Below are positions 1 through 5,225 of a DNA stretch of 26,190 bases, in pieces. Made by a program: the position numbers and the translations under genes. This DNA comes from Sphingomonadaceae bacterium (GTDB taxonomy: Bacteria > Pseudomonadota > Alphaproteobacteria > Sphingomonadales > Sphingomonadaceae), in the NCBI GenBank assembly GCA_023384025.1, contig JAHDXX010000012.1, positions 1 to 26,190 of the forward strand, read 5' to 3'. The stretch's first letter is position 1. Every line of letters starts with the position of its first letter. The notes below the pieces were generated by a model. It saw nothing but the letters and a program-made list of their open reading frames with translations, did not search any database and was not told where the DNA came from.

Positions 1-658
1 TCAGGACAGCCTCCCACAGCACCTTGAGCACCCAGTTGGTGACCATCACGATCACCACGTCGCGCGTCTCCCACACGCCAAGGAACGCGACCGGATAGAA
101 GATCGCGCTATCGACCGCCTGGCCGACCACGGTTGAACCGATTGTGCGGCTCCACAGCGCCTTACCCTGTGTCCAAACCTTCATCCGGGCGAGCACGAAG
201 GCGTTGACGAATTCGCCTGCCCAGAACGCCAGGATCGAAGCAAGCACGATGCGTGGCACTTGCCCGAATACGCTTTCGTAAGCCGCCTGCCCGGTCCAGC
301 TGGCCGCGGGCGGCATCGCCACCACCACCCAGCTCATGAACGCCATGAACACCAGCGCGGCGAACCCGGTCCAGATACAGCGGCGCGCCCGTTCATAGCC
401 GTAAACCTCGGTCAGCACGTCGCCGATGACGTAACTCACCGGGAAGAACAGGATTCCCGCCCCGAACACGAACAGACCCTCGGGTGCGGGCCACCAGCCA
501 TCGGGCCAGAACGGCACCGGCACCGCCGCAAGCTTGGCCGCACCGATCACGTTCGACAGCAGCAGGATCGCGACGAACGCCGCCATCACCAGGTCAAAGT
601 ACCGGAAACTGCGCGGGGCATCTGTGCCGGTCTCGACACGGATCGGGGTCTTGTTCAT
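1..658 (-). CDS. yhhQ: Queuosine precursor transporter, YhhQ/VUT family (3' end cut by window)
   Basis: An open frame runs from ATG at 658 to the left edge: 219 codons with no stop. The protein begins MNKTPIRVETG and has several hydrophobic segments (about residues 23-45, 62-80, 92-118, 135-155). It carries motifs I associate with the COG1738/YhhQ family, including FPVSYVIGDVLTEVYGYERAR near residues 72-92 and a late block with TIGSTVVGQAVDSAIFYP. Family members are inner-membrane transporters that import 7-deazaguanine precursors such as preQ0/preQ1 for queuosine in tRNA. The usual length is about 210-240 aa, so only the last few residues are missing. No clear Shine-Dalgarno precedes the ATG, and I see no preQ1 riboswitch in the 58-bp gap to the tRNA. 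Family assignment is firm; the substrate is inferred from the family. Confidence 0.9.
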   Translation of the reverse strand, partial: MNKTPIRVETGTDAPRSFRYFDLVMAAFVAILLLSNVIGAAKLAAVPVPFWPDGWWPAPEGLFVFGAGILFFPVSYVIGDVLTEVYGYERARRCIWTGFAALVFMAFMSWVVVAMPPAASWTGQAAYESVFGQVPRIVLASILAFWAGEFVNAFVLARMKVWTQGKALWSRTIGSTVVGQAVDSAIFYPVAFLGVWETRDVVIVMVTNWVLKVLWEAVL

Positions 659-679
659 GCTTGGGAACTATCCGGTTTT

Positions 680-718
680 GCGCGCCGCGCAAAGCGCGCT
701 ATTGGGAGCGCGGCGCGC
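680..718. repeat. Perfect 11-bp GC inverted repeat touching the tRNA 5' end
   Basis: GCGCGCCGCGC at 680-690 is the exact reverse complement of GCGCGGCGCGC at 708-718, with a 17-nt loop. The right arm includes the first two bases of the tRNA-Arg gene (717-718). The element fills most of the space between the divergent yhhQ and tRNA genes. In the precursor tRNA it could form a 5' leader hairpin, and in DNA it could be an operator. Its role is unknown. Confidence 0.7.
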
Positions 719-793
719 GCCCGTAGCTCATCTGGATAGAGCGCGAGACTTCTAATCTTGAGGCAGCAGGTTCGAGTCCTGCCGGGCGCGCCA
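717..793 (+). tRNA. tRNA-Arg (anticodon TCT), CCA encoded
   Basis: A full cloverleaf can be drawn. The acceptor stem is GCGCCCG (717-723) with CGGGCGC (783-789), followed by discriminator G790 and an encoded CCA (791-793). The D stem is GCTC (726-729) with GAGC (739-742). The anticodon stem is CGAGA/TCTTG around the loop CTTCTAA (749-755), giving anticodon TCT at 751-753. A 5-nt variable loop follows (761-765). The T stem is GCAGG (766-770) with CCTGC (778-782) around the loop TTCGAGT. The TCT anticodon reads AGA and AGG arginine codons, which should be rare in this GC-rich genome. The gene stands alone between divergent yhhQ and the Nudix gene. Confidence 0.97.
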
Positions 794-804
794 TTTTTGT
801 TCGT

Positions 805-878
805 GCAAGCCCCTCCGGGCTTGCGTGTCCTCGCTACCGGTCGGCTGAGCCTCCCTTCGCTGCGGGCGGCCGGTCGGC
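805..878. repeat. Intergenic stem-loop plus direct repeats after the tRNA
   Basis: GCAAGCCC (805-812) and GGGCTTGC (817-824) form a perfect 8-bp stem with a 4-nt loop, 11 nt after the tRNA CCA end. No T tract follows on either strand, so it is not a classical terminator, though it may help end the tRNA transcript. Further on, CCGGTCGGC occurs twice in direct orientation (837-845 and 870-878). The stretch from 794 to 923 has no convincing gene and looks like a repeat-type extragenic element. Confidence 0.5.
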
Positions 879-923
879 CTTGCAGACCCTGCGAGTCCGG
901 TATCTCGCTAACCAGGCCTGGAC

Positions 924-1706
924 TCAGGCCCGCTGCGCGCTTTCGATGGATTCGCCGGTAATCGGATAGCCGGCGTCGTCGGGGATGCAGATCCACGGCT
1001 TGCCTTCGCGGACCTCGAAGAACGGCACGATCTTGCGCACCGGGATCTCCGCGCATTCGCGCGCAGCGGCAGCGAAATCGGGGAAGCGGGCAAGCCGTTC
1101 GAGGTTGCGGCGGGTCGGGAAGATCACCGTAAGGTCGCCCGCATCGGCCCGGGCCAGCGCCTGCTCTGCCGTGGTCCAGAACAGGCGGGTGTTCTCTGTC
1201 TCGTCCACCGTCACGTCGACCGCGCCGGTGCCGAGGTCGGCAAGGTAGAACCGGGTGTCGAACACGCGCGGGATGCGTTCGTTGATAGGATGCCAGCGGG
1301 CAAACGGGAGCAGCGCATCAAGGTCGAGTTGCCACTCCATGGCTTCGAGCACCGGGGCCAGTTCGCCATGCTTCAGCAGCAGGGTGCGGGCATGTGCTGC
1401 GCGGGCCGCATCGATTGCTCCGGTCAGGCCGATGGCGAGTCCGCTTTCCTCCAGCGTCTCGCGCACGGCGGCAATGCGGTGTGCTGCCTCGTCCGCATCG
1501 TCCAGCCCCAGCGTCGCCGCGAGGGCGCGGTCAGCCTCGTCCACCCTGCCGCCGGGAAACACCGCTGCGCCGCCCGCAAATGTCATGGTGCGCGAACGGA
1601 CGAGCATGAGGAACTCCGGCGCGCTGCCGGTGCGCCCGTGGCGGAACACGACAACGGTGGCGGCGGGGATTCCTTCCGGCTGGCCGGACTCGGGTGTGGT
1701 GGTCAT
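924..1706 (-). CDS. Nudix hydrolase (NUDT19/RP2-like, 260 aa)
   Basis: The likely start is ATG at 1706 (MTTTPESGQPEG). A GTG at 1760 would add 18 residues that do not look like the family, and neither start has a strong Shine-Dalgarno. The Nudix box is split by an insert: FPGGRVDEAD at about residues 50-59 and RETLEESG at about 82-89. This is the arrangement of the larger Nudix proteins related to mammalian NUDT19, which hydrolyse nucleoside-diphosphate-linked substrates such as CoA derivatives. The conserved glutamates for metal binding are present. The C-terminal half contains ARWHPINERIPRVFDTRFYLA, another typical block of this subgroup. The gene appears monocistronic. The actual substrate cannot be read from sequence. 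Confidence 0.85.
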   Translation of the reverse strand: MTTTPESGQPEGIPAATVVVFRHGRTGSAPEFLMLVRSRTMTFAGGAAVFPGGRVDEADRALAATLGLDDADEAAHRIAAVRETLEESGLAIGLTGAIDAARAAHARTLLLKHGELAPVLEAMEWQLDLDALLPFARWHPINERIPRVFDTRFYLADLGTGAVDVTVDETENTRLFWTTAEQALARADAGDLTVIFPTRRNLERLARFPDFAAAARECAEIPVRKIVPFFEVREGKPWICIPDDAGYPITGESIESAQRA

Positions 1707-1813
1707 GCAAACGACTGTGGCGGGGCACGCGGGCGGCTTCAAGCGGCAATCAGGCCGCACTGTCGAAATCGTTTACACCTGCGCCACGCGGCAAGCTGGC
1801 GTTAACCACCGTG

Positions 1814-1831
1814 AGCCGCAGAAATCTGCCA
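1814..1831 (+). promoter_or_regulatory. Putative PspF-type upstream activator box of the sRNA promoter
   Basis: AGCCGCAGAAATCTGCCA (1814-1831) contains the near-palindrome GCAGA-AA-TCTGC (1818-1829). Seventeen of these 18 bases recur at 12018-12035 in front of the psp operon. In both places the palindrome centre lies 19.5 bp from the first T of the -24 element. PspF is the only sigma-54 activator encoded in the window, which makes it the obvious candidate binder. The centre at about -46 is closer than the -80 to -130 usual for enhancer-binding proteins, so identity of the binder is an inference. Confidence 0.6.
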
Positions 1832-1842
1832 ATCTGCAATTC

Positions 1843-1858
1843 TGGCACGGCGGGTGCA
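1843..1858 (+). promoter_or_regulatory. Sigma-54 (-24/-12) promoter
   Basis: TGGCACG-GCGG-GTGCA matches the sigma-54 consensus TGGCACG-N4-TTGCA at every position but one (G for the first T of the -12 element). The invariant GG (1844-1845) and GC (1856-1857) have the correct spacing. The predicted transcription start is near 1869 on the plus strand. No protein gene lies downstream on this strand before the terminator at 1938-1970, and the flanking genes run the other way. Confidence 0.75.
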
Positions 1859-1868
1859 TCGTATCCTG

Positions 1869-1976
1869 TGTCCCTGATGGTCTACGACTAAGGAGCACCC
1901 GCACCACCCTGGTCTCCCGGTGCCGCTCCCCGAAAGAAAGGGCCCGCTGCCACCAAGGCAACGGGCCCTTTTCTTG
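1869..1976 (+). ncRNA. Candidate sigma-54-dependent small RNA (about 105 nt)
   Basis: The region is bounded by the predicted -24/-12 start (about 1869) and the T-rich end of a strong terminator (1971-1976). It holds only a 4-codon ATG frame (1877-1891), so it is probably non-coding. It folds into two hairpins. The first pairs GGAGC (1892-1896) with GCTCC (1925-1929) and, inside it, GCACC (1901-1905) with GGTGC (1919-1923). An unpaired purine linker CGAAAGA follows, then the terminator stem. I do not recognise it as a named RNA family. Because its promoter resembles that of the psp operon, I infer expression under envelope stress. Transcription has not been shown; the start and end are predictions. 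Confidence 0.55.
1938..1976. terminator. Two-way intrinsic terminator
   Basis: AAGGGCCCG (1938-1946) pairs perfectly with CGGGCCCTT (1962-1970). After one mismatch the stem continues with TGCC (1948-1951) and GGCA (1957-1960) around loop ACCAA. On the plus strand it is followed by TTTTCTTG. On the minus strand the stem is followed by TTTCTTTC. It can therefore end the grxD-side operon (minus) and the candidate sRNA (plus). Confidence 0.88.
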
Positions 1977-1995
1977 TTCCGGCATCGGCGCCGGA

Positions 1996-2322
1996 TCAGG
2001 CGCGCGCGACTTCCTTGTCGAGCATGAGCTGCTGAAGCTCGCCTGCTTCGAACATTTCCATCATGATGTCGCTGCCACCGATGAATTCGCCCTTCAAGTA
2101 GAGCTGTGGAATGGTCGGCCAGTCGGAATAGGCCTTGATGCCCTGGCGGATTTCCTGATCCTGCAGCACGTCGACGCTTTCATAGGCAACGCCGCAATGG
2201 TCGAGGATCGAAACCGCACGGTTGGAGAAGCCGCACTGCGGGAACAGCGGCGTTCCCTTCATGAACAGCACGACATCGCTGCCGTTGACGATGGATGAAA
2301 TGCGCGCGTTGGCGTCAGACAT
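1996..2322 (-). CDS. grxD: Monothiol glutaredoxin GrxD
   Basis: This is a 108-aa single-domain monothiol glutaredoxin. The signature MKGTPLFPQCGFS (residues 21-33) carries the lone active-site cysteine of CGFS glutaredoxins. WPTIPQLYLKGEFIGGSDI (about 68-86) contains the cis-proline TIPQ and the glutathione-binding GG-SD. CGFS glutaredoxins bind a glutathione-bridged [2Fe-2S] cluster as a dimer, or as a heterodimer with BolA proteins, and pass Fe-S clusters on in the cytoplasm. bolA lies immediately upstream, fitting that partnership. A GGGGA sits about 9 nt before the ATG. It is the last gene of the leuC-grxD run, ending about 20 nt before the terminator. Confidence 0.97.
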   Translation of the reverse strand: MSDANARISSIVNGSDVVLFMKGTPLFPQCGFSNRAVSILDHCGVAYESVDVLQDQEIRQGIKAYSDWPTIPQLYLKGEFIGGSDIMMEMFEAGELQQLMLDKEVARA

Positions 2323-2357
2323 GGTGGCAGTTCCCCGGTCAGGATTGAATGATCGGA

Positions 2358-2594
2358 TCAGGAAGTGGGGGCGCTGGTGGTCAGTTGCAAGGCGTGCAGC
2401 ACCCCGCCCATGCGCCCGCCGAGTGCTTCGTAGACCATCTTGTGCTGTTGCACCCGTGACTTGCCAGCGAACTGCGGGGCAACGACCCGGGTCGCCCAGT
2501 GGTCGTTGTCACCGGCGAGATCGGTCATGGTCACTTCGGCACCGGGCAAGGCGGCGGTGATAGCCTGTTCGATCTCCGTCGCAGTCATCGGCAT
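2358..2594 (-). CDS. bolA: BolA-family protein (IbaG-like)
   Basis: This 78-aa protein has the BolA/IbaG fold signature. It has an N-terminal helix MTATEIEQAITAALPGA, a DLAGDNDHWATRVVAPQFAGKSRVQQHKMVYEALGGRMGG core, and a conserved histidine (HALQL) near the C terminus. BolA proteins partner CGFS glutaredoxins in [2Fe-2S] binding and iron regulation. A GAGGG lies 9 nt before ATG 2594. A second ATG at 2588 would remove two residues. The gene starts 12 nt after the zeta-inhibitor gene and is followed by grxD with a 35-nt gap, so all three are probably translated from one mRNA. Confidence 0.95.
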   Translation of the reverse strand: MPMTATEIEQAITAALPGAEVTMTDLAGDNDHWATRVVAPQFAGKSRVQQHKMVYEALGGRMGGVLHALQLTTSAPTS

Positions 2595-2606
2595 GGCAGA
2601 TGACCC

Positions 2607-2930
2607 TCAGCTCTCGCCCATGAGCTGGCGACGGGCCTCGACCGCCTTTTCCTCCAGCTTGGTGCGGATGTCGGCTTCGCTGATATCGCACCCGGCAGCG
2701 GTAAGGTCGCCAAGCAACTTGCGGATCACGTCCTCGTCGCCCGCTTCCTCGAAATCGGCCTGGACTACCGCCTTGCGGTAAGCGTCGGTTTCTTCCGGCG
2801 TGAGGTTCATCTCGCCCGCAGCCCATTCGCCGAGCAGGCGGTTGCGGCGCGCAGCCACGCGGAAGGCGGTGTCTTCGTCAAGCGCGAACTTGGCTTCTTC
2901 GGCGCGTTCACGGTCCTTGAAATCGGTCAT
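2607..2930 (-). CDS. ATP synthase inhibitor subunit zeta (DUF1476)
   Basis: This 107-aa protein starts MTDFKDRERAEEAKFALDED, the conserved N terminus of the DUF1476 family. That family contains the zeta subunit found in alphaproteobacterial F1Fo-ATP synthase (described in Paracoccus), where the N-terminal segment blocks ATP hydrolysis. FRVAARRNRLLGEWAAGEMNLT (residues about 32-53) and the acidic C-terminal helices also fit. AGGGAAG precedes ATG 2930 by about 6 nt. It lies between the cytochrome gene (34-nt gap) and bolA. The family is essentially restricted to alphaproteobacteria, which supports the taxonomic call. Confidence 0.92.
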   Translation of the reverse strand: MTDFKDRERAEEAKFALDEDTAFRVAARRNRLLGEWAAGEMNLTPEETDAYRKAVVQADFEEAGDEDVIRKLLGDLTAAGCDISEADIRTKLEEKAVEARRQLMGES

Positions 2931-2964
2931 TGTGTGCTTCCCTGGATGGAGCGGAGCCGCTGTC

Positions 2965-3426
2965 TCAGCTCTCCGCGCGGTAAGTTGTGTGGCACGCTTG
3001 GCACGCGTTCTTCGTCCTCGCAAGGGCGGCAGTGAACGCTTCGCGGTCATCCGCGCGCGCAGCGGCTTCCAGCGCGGCAGTGGCAGCAGCGAATTCGGCC
3101 GTCTGCGCAGCGAACCCGGCGGCGTCGGCCCAGATCGCGGGCAGGGCGCGGGTCTCTGCCGCATCGGCTGTCTCTGCGGCGAACAGGGCAGGCAGCGAGC
3201 GGGCAAACAGCGCGAGGCCACTGGCGGGGAAGGCCGCACGGGCAATCGAGCCTTCACCCTCCGCCGCGCGGCTGACTTGCGCCATGGTGGCGACCATCAT
3301 CGTCATCCCGCCCATCCGCGCGTCAACCAGCGGGTGGCTGGAATGCATGTGGTTTTCATGCGCCAGCGTGGCCGGAGCAGCGAGCAGGAGCGCAGGCAGG
3401 GCGAGCAGGGCAGCTCGCATGGTCAT
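2965..3426 (-). CDS. Class II cytochrome c (cytochrome c'/c556 family), periplasmic
   Basis: The 153-aa protein starts with a signal peptide (MTMRAALLALPALLLAAPATLA, cleavage after about residue 22). It ends with the haem-binding motif CQACHTTYR near residues 141-149. A single C-terminal CxxCH after a four-helix bundle rich in Ala is diagnostic of class II cytochromes c. The mature N terminus is rich in His and Met (HENHMHSSHP, then RMGGMTMM). An R-x-x-x-M arrangement suggests the six-coordinate c556 type with a Met ligand rather than high-spin c', but this is inference. Start ATG 3426 overlaps the stop of the oxidoreductase gene (ATGA). Likely roles are periplasmic electron transfer or NO binding. 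Confidence 0.87.
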   Translation of the reverse strand: MTMRAALLALPALLLAAPATLAHENHMHSSHPLVDARMGGMTMMVATMAQVSRAAEGEGSIARAAFPASGLALFARSLPALFAAETADAAETRALPAIWADAAGFAAQTAEFAAATAALEAAARADDREAFTAALARTKNACQACHTTYRAES

Positions 3427-4424
3427 GCGTCCATCGTCACGACGATCTTGCCTACGGCCTGGCGATTCTCCAGCCGGGCGATGGCCTCACCCCCGCGTGC
3501 CAGCGGGAAGGTTTCCGAGACCAGCGGATCGATCTTGCCTGCCGCCATCAGATCGAACAGTTCCTGCACCTGCGCGCGGAACTTGACCGGCTCGCGCATG
3601 GTGAAGGCACCCCAGAACACGCCCGCGATGTCACAGCTTTTCAGCAGGGTCAGGTTCAAGGGCATCTTGGCGATCCCGGCCGGGAAGCCGACCACCAGGA
3701 AGCGGCCCTCCCAGGCGATAGCCCGCAGTGCGGGTTCGGAATACTGCCCGCCGACGATGTCGTAGACGATGTTGGCGCCTTCCGGGCCGCAGGCGGCCTT
3801 GAAGGCATCGGCCAGCGCCTTGGATTCGTCCCGGCCCATGGCCTCCTTGGGATAGACGACCACTTCATCCGCCCCGGCCTTGCGCGCGACCTCGCCCTTT
3901 TCCGGGCTGGAGACAGCAGCGACCACGCGCGCGCCGAAGGCCTTCGCCAGCTCGACCGCCGAGAGACCCACGCCCCCCGCGGCGCCCAGCACCAGCACGG
4001 TATCACCCGGCTTGATATGACCGCGATCCTTCAGCCCGTGGATGGTGGTGCCGTAGGTCATCAGCAGGCTGGCCGCCTTTTCGTACGCCACCCCGTCCGG
4101 CACCGGGAACATACGATTGGCAGGCACGCAGACCTTCTCCGCCAGGCCGCCGTTGCCGATCCCGGCGAGGACCCGATCGCCGACCTTGTAGCCCTCGACC
4201 CCTTCGCCGAGGGCTTCGATCACGCCTGCGATCTCGCCGCCGGGGGCATAGGGCCGCTCCGGCTTGAACTGGTAGAGATCGCGGATCATCAGCGTGTCGG
4301 GATAGTTGATCGCGCAGGCCTTGACCGCGACCAGCACCTGGCCGGGGCCGGGAGCAGGCGTGTCGATCTCGTCCAGAACGAGCGTTTCCGGACCGCCGGT
4401 GGCGTGGGTGCGCAAGGCCTTCAT
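3423..4424 (-). CDS. NADPH:quinone oxidoreductase-like MDR dehydrogenase
   Basis: This is a 333-aa zinc-free medium-chain dehydrogenase/reductase of the quinone oxidoreductase/enoyl reductase group. The N-terminal GroES-like domain contains PAPGPGQVLVAVKACAINYPD (about 24-44), where NYPD replaces zinc-binding residues. The Rossmann domain contains VLVLGAAGGVGLSAVELAKAFGA (about 143-165), the NADPH-binding AAGGVG motif. Proteins of this group reduce quinones or 2-enoyl substrates in the cytoplasm. The start overlaps the leuD stop by ATGA, and its own stop overlaps the cytochrome start the same way, so translation is probably coupled. The true substrate is not readable from sequence. Confidence 0.93.
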   Translation of the reverse strand: MKALRTHATGGPETLVLDEIDTPAPGPGQVLVAVKACAINYPDTLMIRDLYQFKPERPYAPGGEIAGVIEALGEGVEGYKVGDRVLAGIGNGGLAEKVCVPANRMFPVPDGVAYEKAASLLMTYGTTIHGLKDRGHIKPGDTVLVLGAAGGVGLSAVELAKAFGARVVAAVSSPEKGEVARKAGADEVVVYPKEAMGRDESKALADAFKAACGPEGANIVYDIVGGQYSEPALRAIAWEGRFLVVGFPAGIAKMPLNLTLLKSCDIAGVFWGAFTMREPVKFRAQVQELFDLMAAGKIDPLVSETFPLARGGEAIARLENRQAVGKIVVTMDA

Positions 4425-5023
4425 GCAGCTTTCTCCGTCGCGTTGTCGAGCCAGGGCAGATGACGCACCCGGCTTGCTTCGTGGGCGGCAATGGCGTCGC
4501 CCCGGGCCATGGTCAGGCCGACTTCATCGAGTCCGTTCATCAGGCAATGCTTGCGGAACGGGTCGATCTCGAACGTGAACCGGTCCTGGAAAGGAGTGGT
4601 CACGGTCTGTGTTTCGAGATCGATGGTGATCGGGTGCTCGCGCGCGACCTCCAGCAGCCGGTCGACCTGTTCCTGCGGCAGGACCACCGTCAGGATGCCG
4701 TTCTTGAATGCGTTGCCGGAAAAGATGTCGGAAAAACTCGGTGCGATTACCGCAGTGATGCCGAGGTCGAGCAGCGCCCAGGCGGCGTGTTCGCGGCTCG
4801 ATCCGCAGCCGAAGTTGTCGCCCGCGATCAGGATCGGCGCTTCGGCATGTTCGGGATCGTCGAACACGTTGCCGGGCTCGGCCCGCACGGTCTCGAACGC
4901 GCCCTTGCCCAGCCCTTCGCGGGTAATGGTCTTGAGCCATTCGGCGGGGATGATCACGTCGGTATCGACGTTCTTGGCCCCAAACGGGATCGCGCGGCCT
5001 TCAACGCCGGCAAGGGCTTGCAT
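4421..5023 (-). CDS. leuD: 3-isopropylmalate dehydratase small subunit LeuD
   Basis: This is the 200-aa swivelling-domain subunit that, with LeuC, isomerises 2-isopropylmalate to 3-isopropylmalate in leucine synthesis. Conserved blocks are KNVDTDVIIPAEWLK (about 19-33), the DNFGCGSSREHAAWAL stretch (about 70-85) and FSDIFSGNAFKNGIL (about 97-111). Length matches the family (about 200 aa). I chose ATG 5023 because it overlaps the stop of the preceding small gene (TGATG). A TTG three bases earlier is possible. The downstream gene overlaps by ATGA. Confidence 0.97.
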   Translation of the reverse strand: MQALAGVEGRAIPFGAKNVDTDVIIPAEWLKTITREGLGKGAFETVRAEPGNVFDDPEHAEAPILIAGDNFGCGSSREHAAWALLDLGITAVIAPSFSDIFSGNAFKNGILTVVLPQEQVDRLLEVAREHPITIDLETQTVTTPFQDRFTFEIDPFRKHCLMNGLDEVGLTMARGDAIAAHEASRVRHLPWLDNATEKAA

Positions 5024-5184
5024 CAATCGGTCTCCGGAGGTTCGCCGCTGGGTGCGACAGGCGGGGGCGGGGTCTTGCCATCCTTGTCCTTGCGCTTGCT
5101 GGCAAACAGCAGCGCGGCGGCAATGGCGGCGGAACCGATGGCGGCAGCACCGAGGGCGGCTTTTCCGGAGATCTTCTTGGTCAT
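5023..5184 (-). CDS. Small single-pass membrane protein between leuC and leuD
   Basis: This 53-aa frame runs from ATG 5184 (MTKKISGKAALGAAAIGSAA) to a TGA that overlaps the leuD ATG by one base. It has a positively charged N terminus, then an alanine-rich hydrophobic segment (about residues 9-28). A KRKDKDGK stop-transfer-like basic stretch follows, then a proline-rich tail PPPPVAPSGEPPETD. It looks like a one-TM inner-membrane peptide. The exact overlap with leuD and the 41-nt gap to leuC argue for a real translated gene. I do not recognise a family. A role in coupling leuD translation is as likely as an independent function. Confidence 0.65.
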   Translation of the reverse strand: MTKKISGKAALGAAAIGSAAIAAALLFASKRKDKDGKTPPPPVAPSGEPPETD

Positions 5185-5225
5185 GCCTTACTCATGGGAT
5201 GTGCAACCGCCGCTGGCAAGGGTGG

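Noticed and set aside
659..716. preQ1 riboswitch in front of the queuosine precursor transporter
   Set aside because: The gap is only 58 bp, dominated by a GC palindrome, and lacks the A-rich tail and C-rich loop of preQ1 aptamers.
260..755. Plus-strand frames opposite the queuosine transporter
   Set aside because: They are Arg/His-rich shadows; the minus strand encodes a clear YhhQ-family protein through the same bases.
2985..3010. TGGCACG repeated near the end of the cytochrome gene as a sigma-54 promoter
   Set aside because: The downstream GC falls at the wrong distance from the GG, and the site is inside coding sequence.
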